Notes: generated from the letters alone by a model not told the origin. A DNA stretch of 64,000 nt from Chryseobacterium sp. JJR-5R (GCF_034047335.1 NZ_CP139137.1:1860001-1924000), one strand, 5' to 3'; positions 9,467 to 20,795 are shown, counted from the stretch's first letter. A program made the numbers and translations.

Positions 9467-9784
9467 ATTCATCAGGATGATGAATGTCGTTTTTTGGGAC
9501 GCCGCTTTTTTATTTCCACAAATTTCCAATAACCTGTACGATCAGGAATAACAGCAACAAGGTAATCATTAACAGAAAACTGGTAATAAAAAATCAGTGT
9601 AATTCTGCGATGGCTTAACCGTCATATGCATCAAATGCTTTTTGCTGCCTATAAATACAGCCTGTGTATGAATATTAGTAAAAAAATGAGATTCCATTGA
9701 TATAGTGCAACAATTATCATATGAACACGACAGCCCGTTCTTGCCCATCCTGAATGTCAAAGCACAATAAAATCAATTTAATTT

Positions 9785-9804
9785 TTAATTAATTAATTAA
9801 TTAA
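9785..9804. repeat. Tandem TTAA microsatellite (5 units) upstream of DUF2975 gene
   Basis: Five uninterrupted TTAA units occur about 20 bases upstream of the -7 box of the next gene. The rest of the 391-base gap (9467-9857) is AT-rich with no convincing coding sequence. A change in unit number would alter promoter spacing. Confidence 0.8.
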
Positions 9805-9824
9805 TGTTTTACGATAATTAATTA

Positions 9825-9832
9825 TATATTTG
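9825..9832 (+). promoter_or_regulatory. Bacteroidota-type -7 box (TATATTTG)
   Basis: TATATTTG matches the TAnnTTTG element and lies 25 bases before ATG 9858, placing the likely transcript start near 9836. No clear -33 TTTG is seen. Confidence 0.55.
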
Positions 9833-9857
9833 CATTAACAAATTAATTGATTATCTT

Positions 9858-10373
9858 ATGAATCACAGTAAGAACATTTCAAAGGTGCTGTATTATTTAT
9901 GCATCTTATTATCGGCAGGCTATCTCCTTACGTTCATCTATTCGGTATTTTGCCTGTTAACCGGTTTTGCCGTTACTCCCTATAAGGAAGATCTGTATCT
10001 GCATATTAATTATCCTTTTACAGAACAGCCATTTCTAAACATCGAAAACAATTATCCCTATATCACCTTATCGTTTTTACTCGTCTTATTAACATACGGT
10101 ATCTTTTTCTGGTTGTCAGCAAAGGTGTTCAAAGTTTTCTTTCAGTCGAAATTATTTACCGCGGAAAATATATTACACCTTAAAAGATTTTACAGCTATA
10201 ACATTTTCTTTCCGCTCCCTATTGTCATTACGACAAGTTTTTTTGTGGAAGTAGAAAGCATGATATGGGGACTTGTTTTCATCCATTTCATGTTAGGAAT
10301 TTTCTGTTTTTTCCTTGCCAATATTTTTAAACAGGGGTTACATTTACAAAACGAACAAGATCTATTTATATAA
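9858..10373 (+). CDS. DUF2975 family membrane protein
   Basis: A 171-residue protein with four predicted membrane helices (about residues 10-32, 67-90, 112-132 and 137-157), consistent with DUF2975, a family nearly always encoded next to a small YozG-like HTH protein. That partner follows after 2 bases. The function of the pair is not established; a membrane-sensor/transcription-factor module is the usual guess. The start ATG gives MNHSKNISKVLYYL with the first helix right after it. Confidence 0.8.
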   Translation: MNHSKNISKVLYYLCILLSAGYLLTFIYSVFCLLTGFAVTPYKEDLYLHINYPFTEQPFLNIENNYPYITLSFLLVLLTYGIFFWLSAKVFKVFFQSKLFTAENILHLKRFYSYNIFFPLPIVITTSFFVEVESMIWGLVFIHFMLGIFCFFLANIFKQGLHLQNEQDLFI

Positions 10374-10375
10374 AA

Positions 10376-10582
10376 ATGCCAATTATCATCAACTTAGACG
10401 TTATGCTTGCCAAACGAAAAATGCAGAGTAAAGAATTGGCAGAGAAACTGGGCATCAGTACGGTAAACCTCTCCGTTCTTAAAACGGGAAAAGCAAAAGG
10501 TGTGCGTTTCGATACACTGGAAGCAATCTGTAAAGCGTTGGAATGCCAGCCCGGAGATATTCTGGAGTACAAAGAAGAATAA
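10376..10582 (+). CDS. Small Cro/CI-type HTH regulator (YozG-like), partner of DUF2975 protein
   Basis: A 68-residue protein that is essentially one HTH_XRE domain: 'INLDVMLAKRKMQSKELA' as helices 1-2, 'LGISTVNLSVLKTGKAKG' as the recognition part, and 'FDTLEAICKALECQPGDI' as the conserved C-terminal half. This short form is typical of the DUF2975-linked family. Translational coupling is likely because the upstream stop is only 2 bases away. The ABC transporter genes that follow may be its targets, which is inference. Confidence 0.88.
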   Translation: MPIIINLDVMLAKRKMQSKELAEKLGISTVNLSVLKTGKAKGVRFDTLEAICKALECQPGDILEYKEE

Positions 10583-10703
10583 TTAAAGATTTCAGCAAGC
10601 TTTTGTGACTTTCAGTTTAAAAGCTTTGCCATAAACATTTTTACATACAACCTGAAAAGCAATGGGAACGTTGCCAGGATTTCTGTTACCTAAAATCAAT
10701 CTT

Positions 10704-11576
10704 ATGAACACCTTAATCATCAACAATCTAAACCTCACTTACAAAAATGGTTTTCAGGCCATTAAAGACATTTCTTTAAAGATAGAAAACGGTATGTTCG
10801 GTTTATTGGGACCTAACGGAGCCGGAAAATCATCTTTAATGAAGACCATCGTAGGCCTGCAGAAGCCGACTTCGGGAAATATCATCTTCAATGGCGCTGA
10901 TATTTCTGAAAATCCGGATGGCATCAAAAAAAATCTCGGATTCCTCCCTCAGGATTTCGGCGTTTATCCCAAAATATCGGCTTACGATCTTTTGCAGCAT
11001 ATTGCCATTTTAAAAGGAATTACAAACAGTTCCGAAAGGAAACACCAGATTTTAAACCTGCTGGAAAAAGTCAATCTTTCCGATTTTAAAAACAAGGAGG
11101 TTCATACCTTTTCCGGAGGGATGAGACAGCGTTTCGGCGTTGCACAGGCCCTGCTGGGAAATCCTAAAATCATTATCGTTGACGAACCGACTGCCGGTTT
11201 AGACCCTGAAGAACGAAACCGTTTCAATTCATTGCTCAATGAGATCAGTAAAGATGTGATTGTCATTCTTTCGACCCATCTGGTTGAAGATGTGCGGAAT
11301 CTTTGTTCAGAAGTTGCCATTATCAATCAGGGTAAACTTCTCAGGCAGGGAAATCCAAACGAACTGATTGCTGAACTGGAAAACAAAATCTGGTCAAAGG
11401 CTATAGATAAAGACCAGTTGGAAAGTTATCAGTCCAATTATAGAATCATCAGTCAGCAATTAATTGAAAGAGAATTGTATATCACTGCATTTTCGGAACA
11501 GCAGCTTCCTGACTTTATGCCCGTAAATCCTTTATTGGAGCACGTTTATTTTAACACGCTTACTCAAAAACCTTAG
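10704..11576 (+). CDS. ABC transporter ATP-binding protein
   Basis: A 290-residue ABC ATPase from ATG 10704 (the frame is open from 10662, but the domain starts 'MNTLIINNLNLTYKNG'). Walker A is 'GLLGPNGAGKSSLMK', the Q-loop 'LPQDFG', the signature 'TFSGGMRQRFGVAQ', Walker B 'IIIVDEPTAGLDPEE' and the switch 'ILSTHLVED'. The type is the ABC-2 exporter subfamily (CcmA/NatA-like). The permease partner starts 2 bases after its stop codon, so the two form one transporter. Confidence 0.93.
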   Translation: MNTLIINNLNLTYKNGFQAIKDISLKIENGMFGLLGPNGAGKSSLMKTIVGLQKPTSGNIIFNGADISENPDGIKKNLGFLPQDFGVYPKISAYDLLQHIAILKGITNSSERKHQILNLLEKVNLSDFKNKEVHTFSGGMRQRFGVAQALLGNPKIIIVDEPTAGLDPEERNRFNSLLNEISKDVIVILSTHLVEDVRNLCSEVAIINQGKLLRQGNPNELIAELENKIWSKAIDKDQLESYQSNYRIISQQLIERELYITAFSEQQLPDFMPVNPLLEHVYFNTLTQKP

Positions 11577-11578
11577 TT

Positions 11579-14500
11579 ATGAATGCTTTATTTTTATTCG
11601 AAGCCAAACGCATCATCAAGCGCTGGCCTGCATACCTTGTTGCCTTAATTTTAATATTAACCGGCATTTTTTGCGGAAACCAGTTCAATCTTACGGTTGG
11701 AGAAGGGATTTATTTAAATTCTCCTTACACCATTGGTTTTATGACGGGATTGTTGAGTCTGGTCATTATCTTTTTTGCGGTCATTTATGCCGGCCAGGTT
11801 CTTTTTAAAGACCGGGATTCAAAATTCGATATTCTTATTTTCTCGTATCCATTTTCAAAACGAACTTATGTACAGGGGAAGTTCCTTATTTTTTTTCTAC
11901 AGACTTTCTTAAGTTTTGCATTCTTAATGATCGGATTCGTAACCGGACAAAATTTGCGTACAGGAAGTGAAATCCAACCTTATTTTAATTTCTGGCATTA
12001 TTTCTACCCTCTTTTGATCTTCGGAGGAATCAATTGTTTCATAGTATGCAGTTTTTTGTTTTTCATCTCGTTTACCACGAAGAAAAAGCTTCTGGTTGTC
12101 GTTGGCGGGTTGTTTCTTTACGTTTTGTATATGATTATTCTGGTGTTTTCCAATTCGCCGTTTATGGCAGGAAGCTTGCCGCAATCATTGGAAACACAGC
12201 AATTATCGGCACTGATTGATCCTTTTGGAATCTCATCTTACTTTTTTGAAGCAAGAACCTTATCCGCTCAGCAGAAGAATGAATTGATTGTTCCTTTTTC
12301 AGGTTACTTATTGATCAACAGAATCATTTTTCTGATGATCTCAATGCTGTTTTTGATATTGACTTACAGATTGTTTTCATTCTCCATGCTTTCTCAAAAC
12401 AAAAGTAGAAGCAGGAATAAAAACCAGATAACCGGTGTATCTTTTCATCATACCTTAGGGCAGTTTACAACCACAGAATCAGGATTTGGAATTTCTGCCG
12501 GGATAAAGTCCGTTTTGTCGTTTGCGAAAATCGATCTCATTTACCTTTTTAAAAGCATCACCATTGTTGCCGCTTCCATATTGCTTTTATTTTTTATCGG
12601 AATGGAAATGTACGCCGAAATCGAAAAAGGAATCCGCCTTCCCCAGAACTATGTAAGTTCAGGTTTGATGTCGTCTGCGATTTCGGAAAATTTCCATTTG
12701 TTTGGGATGCTGATTGCTGTTTATTTCATCAACGATTTGTACTGGAGAAGCCATTCATCGGGATTCTCACTGATTGAAAAATCCACTTATTTTTCTAAAA
12801 GCAAACTGAGCGGGCATTTTCTTTCCATCAGTATTTTACTTTTCTTCTTTACGGCTGTCTTGATTTTGGAAGGTTTGGTATTTCAGCTTATTTACAACTA
12901 TTTTTATATTGACTGGAATGCGTATTGGGGAACAGTGCTTTTCAATGCTTTTCCGCTGATTCTTCTCTCAGCGTTTATGTTATTGATTAATGACAATATC
13001 AAGAATCGGTTTGTCGCTCTGGGCGTCTCTGTTCTTGCGGGTTTTACTTTTGCAGGACCGGTATCAAAAAAGATCATTTCCTATCCGCTGTTGAGGGTTT
13101 TTTCAGATTATAAAGGCGTTTACAGTGATTTTAACGGATATGGAATCTATGAATCGGCTTTCGCAGAAAGGCTTTTATTCGGATTAGGTCTGGTAGCTTT
13201 TTTATGGCTGATGAATGAATCGATTAAAACCAGAAAATGGAATGTCAGACAAATCATTTTCACAGTCATTTTATTATCTCTCGGAATCTTTACAGGAAGC
13301 CTTTTTATGAAAGGCTACATTCCACAAAATGAAAATGAAAAATTAGTACAATCGGCTCAATACGAAAGGAAATTCAAACACTATGAAAATCTCACACAGC
13401 CAACGATTACAGATGTAATCACTGAAATTCAGCTTTATCCGTCTGAAAGATCCTATAAGATCAGCGGAACATATAAATTGGTCAATCAGGCCAATAAACC
13501 TGTTACCAGGATTTTAATTAATTTCCACCCGGATCTCAACATTGAATCTGCAGTTTTTCGCACAGGTTCCGAATCAAAGAAGATCGGTCAGGAAATCACT
13601 GAAATTTCTTTACATAAACCTTTGCAACCCGGAGAAACGGCAGATCTTGATTTTAAAATTTCCTATTATTGGTCGGCAGTTAATGGTCACGATTCATTCA
13701 ATTCAATTATAGAAAACGGATCTTTTATGAGAATCAGCCGGTATTTTCCAACGTTCGGTTATCAGGCGTCCAAAGAAATTGAAGATGAAGGAAAACGCAC
13801 AGAATTTAAACTGGGGAAACAATCGGAATTAAAAAAATTGGAAGCTCCTGAAGTATTTAAAAAAGATTTCATCAACCTTGATATGACCATTTCCACAGAA
13901 AAGGGCCAGACCGCTGTAGGAACAGGAGATCTGATTCAACATTTTGTTAAAAATAAAAGAGCCTGTTTCCGGTATAAAGCTGAAAATGTTCCTTTCCGTT
14001 TCGCTGTTTCTTCTGCAGAATACCAAACGAAAACTACCGTTTACAAAGGAATAACCATCAATATTTTTTATAATCAAAAACATCCGGAAAATGTGAATCA
14101 TCTGATTGAAAATGCGAAACTCACTTTAGATTACTGCAACCAAAATTTCGGTAAGTATCCTTTCAAAACCGTCAACTTTGCAGAAATTTCTTCCTTCACG
14201 AAAGGTTTTGCAGCAACCGCTTATCCTTCCTCTGTTTTTATGACGGAAGACATGCTGTTTCACGCCAATATTCATGCAGATCAGAATCAGGATGTCATCA
14301 ATGAGCTTGCAGGACACGAACTTTCGCACCTCTGGTGGGGAAACAGCCGGATTGATCCCGACGACAGAGAAGGCGCAGTAATGCTGACCGAAACCTTGGC
14401 CATGTATACCGAAATGATGCTTTACAAAAAAATGCACGGAAAAGAGAAAATGATAGAGAAGGTAAATATGCACCAGCAGATTTATGACAATGAAAAAGGC

Positions 14501-14755
14501 TTGTCAGAAAACCAGCCTTTATATAAAGTTACCGGTGAAAATACGCACATTTCTTATTCAAAAGGCTCGGTAATCATGGTGAAATTAAGCGAATTGATCG
14601 GTGAAGACAAAGTAAACGCTGCCCTTCACAGTTTTCTTCTGCACAATCAATATCCTAAAAAACCCACCGGTTTGGATTTACTGGAAGAGTTTTATAAGGT
14701 AAGCCCTGATGAAGAGGTGAAGAAAAAAATCAACGTTTTATTCAGATCAAAATAA
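11579..14755 (+). CDS. ABC-2 permease fused to an M1-family metallopeptidase
   Basis: This is a 1058-residue fusion. The first 590 or so residues are membrane helices arranged as two ABC-2 permease-like halves. The remainder is a periplasmic M1 (gluzincin) aminopeptidase module with the zinc motif His913-Glu-Leu-Ser-His917 and a downstream 'TETLAMYTE' that aligns with the NEGFA..E helix, putting the third ligand at Glu938. The spacing from the second His is 20 residues rather than the usual 18, so there is a two-residue insertion in the loop. The GAMEN-type substrate motif was not identified with certainty. The fusion occurs in Bacteroidota; the exported or cleaved substrate is unknown. Confidence 0.87.
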   Translation: MNALFLFEAKRIIKRWPAYLVALILILTGIFCGNQFNLTVGEGIYLNSPYTIGFMTGLLSLVIIFFAVIYAGQVLFKDRDSKFDILIFSYPFSKRTYVQGKFLIFFLQTFLSFAFLMIGFVTGQNLRTGSEIQPYFNFWHYFYPLLIFGGINCFIVCSFLFFISFTTKKKLLVVVGGLFLYVLYMIILVFSNSPFMAGSLPQSLETQQLSALIDPFGISSYFFEARTLSAQQKNELIVPFSGYLLINRIIFLMISMLFLILTYRLFSFSMLSQNKSRSRNKNQITGVSFHHTLGQFTTTESGFGISAGIKSVLSFAKIDLIYLFKSITIVAASILLLFFIGMEMYAEIEKGIRLPQNYVSSGLMSSAISENFHLFGMLIAVYFINDLYWRSHSSGFSLIEKSTYFSKSKLSGHFLSISILLFFFTAVLILEGLVFQLIYNYFYIDWNAYWGTVLFNAFPLILLSAFMLLINDNIKNRFVALGVSVLAGFTFAGPVSKKIISYPLLRVFSDYKGVYSDFNGYGIYESAFAERLLFGLGLVAFLWLMNESIKTRKWNVRQIIFTVILLSLGIFTGSLFMKGYIPQNENEKLVQSAQYERKFKHYENLTQPTITDVITEIQLYPSERSYKISGTYKLVNQANKPVTRILINFHPDLNIESAVFRTGSESKKIGQEITEISLHKPLQPGETADLDFKISYYWSAVNGHDSFNSIIENGSFMRISRYFPTFGYQASKEIEDEGKRTEFKLGKQSELKKLEAPEVFKKDFINLDMTISTEKGQTAVGTGDLIQHFVKNKRACFRYKAENVPFRFAVSSAEYQTKTTVYKGITINIFYNQKHPENVNHLIENAKLTLDYCNQNFGKYPFKTVNFAEISSFTKGFAATAYPSSVFMTEDMLFHANIHADQNQDVINELAGHELSHLWWGNSRIDPDDREGAVMLTETLAMYTEMMLYKKMHGKEKMIEKVNMHQQIYDNEKGLSENQPLYKVTGENTHISYSKGSVIMVKLSELIGEDKVNAALHSFLLHNQYPKKPTGLDLLEEFYKVSPDEEVKKKINVLFRSK

Positions 14756-15018
14756 ATTTTAAACTTATATGTCCAGGAGTCTTAGTAATGATGGTTGTCA
14801 TTGGATTTCCTGGAATCCGGAGCAGAGCGTACTGTTCAATTTATTTATAAAACAGTACAAGAGATCAGGTTATATTCGTTTAAAATACTGAAATATTTAT
14901 AAAATCAGCAGGATATGCCGGGAATCGGTTGAATATAGCCTTGTTCCTATACCTGAGATTCCTGCTTTTCCCTTGCTGATAAAGGGAATGTTACAGGTGA
15001 AGAACATAAAAAAGTATA

Positions 15019-15930
15019 TCAGTTAAACGACTTTCTGAACTCCAGAGGGGAAAGATTGGTCTTGGTCCTGAAAAGTTTGCTGAACGACTGCGGGTGTTCA
15101 AAGCCCAATGCGTAAGCAATTTCCGAAACGGACAGGTTTGTTGTTGATAATTTTTCTTTTGCTTTTTCTATAATGGCATTCTGGATGTACTGCTGGGTGT
15201 TCAGCCCCGTCAATGAGCTCAGCATATCACTCAGGTAGCGTTGCGACAGCCTGAGTTCCGTGCTGATATATTTCACGGACGGCAAACCGTTTTCCAGACT
15301 GTATTCTTCAAAATAGCGGTTTAAAAGTTTGTCCAAAGATGTTATGATGTCATGGTTAACTGCCTTTCTGGTGATAAACTGCCTGTTGTAAAAACGGTTG
15401 CTGTAGTTCAGTAACAATTCTATCTGCGACACCAGCACATCCTGGCTGAAACTGTCAATATTGTTATGTAATTCATTGGTGATCGTAACCAGTAAGCTGG
15501 CTATGACTTCTTTTTCTTTTGCCGATAAAAATAAGGCTTCAGAAACATCGTAAGAGAAAAAGCCATACTGATTGATTGTTTTTCCCAACGGATGATTCCG
15601 GATAAAGTCCGGATGGAAATACAAAGCCATCCCTTCATAGCTTTCCAGGTCTTCCGGGGGAAAAACAATTTGTTTCGGCTTCAGGAATGCCAGTCCGCCT
15701 TCTTCAAAATCGTAATATCCCTGTCCGTATTTTATGTGTCCCCTAAAGCTGGGCTTAAAGGAAATCTTGTAGAAATCAAGACTTACTTTCTGCCCTTTCG
15801 GAAATAGTTCAACCGAAACCGTATTGTAATCAACCAATGCAATCAACGGGTGCAATGGCGCAGGAAATCCCAGCATGCGCACAAGCTGAGAGATGCTTTT
15901 AATGTGATTGATGTCAGGTTCCTGTTGCAT
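15019..15930 (-). CDS. AraC family transcriptional regulator
   Basis: A 303-residue regulator with an N-terminal ligand/cupin-like half and a C-terminal AraC double HTH: 'TELRLSQRYLSDMLSSLTG' for the first HTH and 'LSVSEIAYALGFEHPQSFSK' followed by 'LSPLEFRK' for the second. It is the last gene of a leftward trio after the SDR (19-base gap) and aldo/keto reductase genes, so it probably controls the two oxidoreductases in response to a small molecule. The 14756-15018 gap on its 3' side shows no gene. Confidence 0.9.
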   Translation of the reverse strand: MQQEPDINHIKSISQLVRMLGFPAPLHPLIALVDYNTVSVELFPKGQKVSLDFYKISFKPSFRGHIKYGQGYYDFEEGGLAFLKPKQIVFPPEDLESYEGMALYFHPDFIRNHPLGKTINQYGFFSYDVSEALFLSAKEKEVIASLLVTITNELHNNIDSFSQDVLVSQIELLLNYSNRFYNRQFITRKAVNHDIITSLDKLLNRYFEEYSLENGLPSVKYISTELRLSQRYLSDMLSSLTGLNTQQYIQNAIIEKAKEKLSTTNLSVSEIAYALGFEHPQSFSKLFRTKTNLSPLEFRKSFN

Positions 15931-15949
15931 TTTCTTTTTACGAATGTAA

Positions 15950-16687
15950 TCAATTTTGTTTTGACGGGCGAATTACAATGTCGCCAACTTCAACATCGCT
16001 TGGTTGGCTTACTGCATAAATTACGGCATTGGCAATGGCTGTGGGATCTATGGCAACCTGGTCCATTCCCTGCTGGACAGCTGTTTTCATTTCTTCGTTT
16101 TTAATGTGGTTTGCAAAATCCGTTTTTACGAATCCGGGCGAAATGCCTGTAATGCGCATGGTTCCGTCTGATTCCTGACGAAACGCTTCTCCAATTGTAC
16201 GGATGGCATTTTTAGTTCCTGCATAAACGCCCTGCATGGGGACAATCTTTATTCCTGAAGTTGAAATGATATTAACGATATGTCCCGACTGCTGCTGCCT
16301 GAAAACGGGAATCGCAGCCGCCATCCCGTATAAAACCCCTTTCAGGTTAATATCGATCATTTCTTCCCAGCCGTCAAGGTCCAGCGCGTCAACTCTGCTT
16401 AACTGGCTGATCCCTGCGTTGTTTACCATGACATCCAATTTCCCGTACTGCCTGACTGCTGTATCCACCAGTCTAACCAGATCGGCTTTGTTCTTTACAT
16501 CGATTTGAGCAAAGATGGCGTCACCCCCTTTGCTTTTAATTTCTTCAGCAATTTGTTGCAATTGTGCCGTCCGTCTTGCCCCCAAAACAACCTTTGCGCC
16601 GTTTTTCGCCAATTCTACGGCGATGGCTTTACCGATTCCGCTGCTTGCACCGGTAACAGCAACCACTTTTCCTTTGATATTTTGCAT
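15950..16687 (-). CDS. SDR family oxidoreductase
   Basis: A 245-residue classical short-chain dehydrogenase. The Rossmann cofactor motif is 'VTGASSGIGKAIA', then 'NNAG' and 'IISTSG', and the catalytic YxxxK in 'GVYAGTKNAIR'. The arginine in 'LGARRTAQ' after beta-2 suggests NADP(H) preference. The family reduces carbonyls on diverse substrates; the substrate is not readable. It lies 13 bases after the aldo/keto reductase stop and upstream of the AraC gene, forming one operon. Confidence 0.92.
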   Translation of the reverse strand: MQNIKGKVVAVTGASSGIGKAIAVELAKNGAKVVLGARRTAQLQQIAEEIKSKGGDAIFAQIDVKNKADLVRLVDTAVRQYGKLDVMVNNAGISQLSRVDALDLDGWEEMIDINLKGVLYGMAAAIPVFRQQQSGHIVNIISTSGIKIVPMQGVYAGTKNAIRTIGEAFRQESDGTMRITGISPGFVKTDFANHIKNEEMKTAVQQGMDQVAIDPTAIANAVIYAVSQPSDVEVGDIVIRPSKQN

Positions 16688-16700
16688 TGCTGTAAGTTTG

Positions 16701-18439
<1,739 letters not shown>

Positions 18440-18652
18440 TTGTACACCCATAAGGTAGATGAACAGCGGACCGGGATTCCGCAGGAGAAACCTGCACATC
18501 TTTTCAAAAGATATTACAGGACGAATTGCGAGGGACAGAAATTTACTGGATTGGAATTAGGTTCGGTTAGAAAATTACCGGCAGGGACGTTAACATTACC
18601 CCGGACCTTTATCTCTACAATCAATTTACCTTCAGTCATATATAGTCACTGA
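18440..18652 (+). pseudogene. Remnant of a sensor histidine kinase ATPase domain
   Basis: The frame begins without a convincing start (TTG) and reads 'KVDEQRTGIPQEKPAHLFK' followed by 'RYYRTNCEGQKFTGLELG'. This matches the HATPase G1 and G2 surroundings of PAS-type flavobacterial kinases (VxDxGxGIP...LFxRYYR...GxGLG). The N-box and phosphoacceptor region are missing, the G-box glycines are altered (DEQRTGIP, GLELG), and after G2 a stretch is lost before 'RTFISTINLP', which resembles the usual GSTFxxxLP end. I read it as decayed DNA, not a functional gene. Confidence 0.6.
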
Positions 18653-18726
18653 TCTGTTTGTGGAAAAGTTAAGCGGCAGGCTGCTGCATATACAATCTTT
18701 GGAAGACTTATGCTTGTACAGTAGCA

Positions 18727-19080
18727 TTAGCAAAGCATTTTATATCTGTTATATTGCTCATTGCCCATTTTTTCCCTGATGTAATCATCCTCAATTATAT
18801 TTCTTTTATTGTTAATAAACCGGATAAATGAAGAGGTTTTCTGGCATTCTTTCATACCTTTTGACTGCATGGCACTTCTTAATTTTTCATCCGTTATTTC
18901 ATTCAGCCATTCTTCATAATCATGTTCCGAAACATTTACCTGGAGATCATAATATAAATAAACGGCATTGGTATAGGAAATCTGTAAAGTGTGATATTCT
19001 TTATTATTTTCAGCAAGGTATTTAAGAAAAAATTCCTGCTGGGTATTATTATACGGTAAAGGGTGTTTTGGGTGTATCAT
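18727..19080 (-). CDS. Hypothetical protein, 117 residues
   Basis: The minus-strand frame from ATG 19080 gives a charged, soluble protein with a plausible composition (Asn, Glu, Lys and Tyr rich) and no signal peptide or membrane helix. Segments such as 'EHDYEEWLNEITDEKLRSA' look helical. I do not recognise a family. It sits alone between two decayed regions, so it may be a small accessory gene or itself on the way to loss. Confidence 0.55.
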   Translation of the reverse strand: MIHPKHPLPYNNTQQEFFLKYLAENNKEYHTLQISYTNAVYLYYDLQVNVSEHDYEEWLNEITDEKLRSAMQSKGMKECQKTSSFIRFINNKRNIIEDDYIREKMGNEQYNRYKMLC

Positions 19081-20018
19081 GTATTTCAGTTTAATATTTC
19101 ATTATTAAATTCAGTCTTTTACCTTATCTGTAATTTTTATGCTAAATTATTGATTATGTGATAACGAATTATTTAATTCCAATAGATAAAATTAGATGAC
19201 GTAATAATTTAATTCTACTTTAAGGATATGATTTTTTTTCTAAGAAGATAATATACTTGACTATAATTCATTCATTTAGATTAAGCAAGCATGAAAATTG
19301 ACATGAAATTTAAAATGTTGGATACATTGAAAAGATAACCCTGATTTCAGCTCTATATTTTGATCGGTTACTCTGTCAGTTGGTTTTTTAATTATTTTTA
19401 GTCAGGCAGGTTATATGCATTTTATATTTACGGGAAAACAACTTTCATTTTCTGATACCACAGAATATTTTACAGCCGGTTCATATTTTCAGGAAATAGA
19501 GAATTACCTTGTCGCGGGATTGCCATCTGTTGCCTTTTTAAATCATTATACATTCCTGCGTACCTATCCATTTACATTATGGTATGGCTTCACGGGTCAC
19601 TTCAGGTCAACAAGCACAAAGCATTTCACATAACAGAATAGGTATAAATTGTAAGTCTGTAAAAGGGCCGGGCATACCAGTAACCGTACGCTGTTGTCTC
19701 GCTACAAATACAGATTCTTTTCCCAGACCATCAAAACTGCTGAAGATGCGATAGTAAGGCTGATTCTGTCCAGGCTTTAACCTGTGATATGTCTGAAGCC
19801 GGCATCAGGAATTCATAGAGGTACAGATCTTCTGCATAATGGGATCTTTCCTGGCTTTCCGGTTCCGGGAATTTTAATAATCTTTCTAAATACTAACTAC
19901 TAACTGCAACTGCCAGTATTCCTTTGAAGCATGCGGGTATTCCGGTTTCTTTCAATAGAATCTTATCTGTATATAGTTAATATTGAGTTAAATAAATAGT
20001 GTATGCAATTTCTATAAA
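19081..20018. other. AT-rich gene-poor region, possibly with decayed coding DNA
   Basis: About 940 bases with no intact gene. Positions 19415-19633 have a 72-codon plus-strand frame without family resemblance. On the minus strand between about 19640 and 19900 two overlapping frames carry protein-like phrases ('YYRIFSSFDGLGKESVFVA', 'EDLYLYEFLMPASD') that break against each other, which could be an old frameshifted gene. No identity can be given. Confidence 0.4.
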
Positions 20019-20795
20019 CTATTTTAAATAAGAAACTTTATCATCTAAATTTCTGATATCTTTTCTGATCTGCAGAAACATATCCTGCAGATTGTAATTT
20101 TCATGATAATCCGGCTGAAAATCTTCCGGAAAAATCCCGGAGGCATACTGCCAGATTTCTACAATTTCTTCTGAAGGAATATCATAGGGCTGGTAAAAAG
20201 GGTTATCGGCGGCCACGGTTACAGCTCTTTTATTTCTTTGCTTAAACCTTTTGTAGGATATGCCTTCATTAAGGGTAACAAAAACATAGCTTTTATCCGG
20301 CTTCAGGTCTTCTATGTTCTCAACATATTGCCCGATGATATAAGAACCGTCTTTAAACGGCGGCATCGAGTCCCCCTGTGCCGGGAAGGCCCGGTATTTC
20401 CCGTTTGTTAGGAAAGGCAGGGAGATCTGCTGCAGGCTTTCGATATACTCCGGATCGCTGTACCCCGATAAATAGCCCATGGAAGCTTTCTGGGTGACAA
20501 TCTCAATATAATTGTTTCCATCCCGGTCTATGACCACCGGCAGGACAATTCGGTTGTCAGGCAGCTGCAGAATATCCTCCAGTGGATATTTACGGATATC
20601 GACAGTCAGGAGCAGGTCGATACTCAGGTTGTAATACTTGGAAATCCGGATCAGTACCTCGTAAGGAGGCTCCGACCTCCCGTCTTCATATTTGGAATAC
20701 CTGACGCGGCTCAGCAATACGGCATCTGCCGTTTCCTGCTGGGTGGCTTTCTTTTTAGCCCTTAAAAGCCTGATGTTATCTGAAAAAACTGACAT
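20019..20795 (-). CDS. XRE-type repressor with S24 (LexA/CI-like) C-terminal domain
   Basis: A 258-residue regulator with an N-terminal HTH ('NIRLLRAKKKATQQETADAV', 'SRVRYSKYEDGRSEPPYEVL') and a C-terminal S24 peptidase-like domain with the Ser region 'FPAQGDSMPPFKDG' and the Lys region 'ISYKRFKQRNKRAVTV'. I chose the start MSVFSDN (20795); the frame is open 7 codons further, but that extension crosses an operator-like palindrome. In LexA/CI proteins the Ser/Lys dyad cuts an Ala-Gly bond on DNA damage; here 'ASMGYLSGYSD' offers only a Ser-Gly candidate, so self-cleavage is uncertain. Divergent to the polymerase genes, it is probably their damage-responsive repressor. Confidence 0.88.
   Translation of the reverse strand: MSVFSDNIRLLRAKKKATQQETADAVLLSRVRYSKYEDGRSEPPYEVLIRISKYYNLSIDLLLTVDIRKYPLEDILQLPDNRIVLPVVIDRDGNNYIEIVTQKASMGYLSGYSDPEYIESLQQISLPFLTNGKYRAFPAQGDSMPPFKDGSYIIGQYVENIEDLKPDKSYVFVTLNEGISYKRFKQRNKRAVTVAADNPFYQPYDIPSEEIVEIWQYASGIFPEDFQPDYHENYNLQDMFLQIRKDIRNLDDKVSYLK

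Noticed and set aside
19415..19633. 72-codon gene on the plus strand
   Set aside because: No family resemblance, no promoter box and a composition like the surrounding non-coding DNA.
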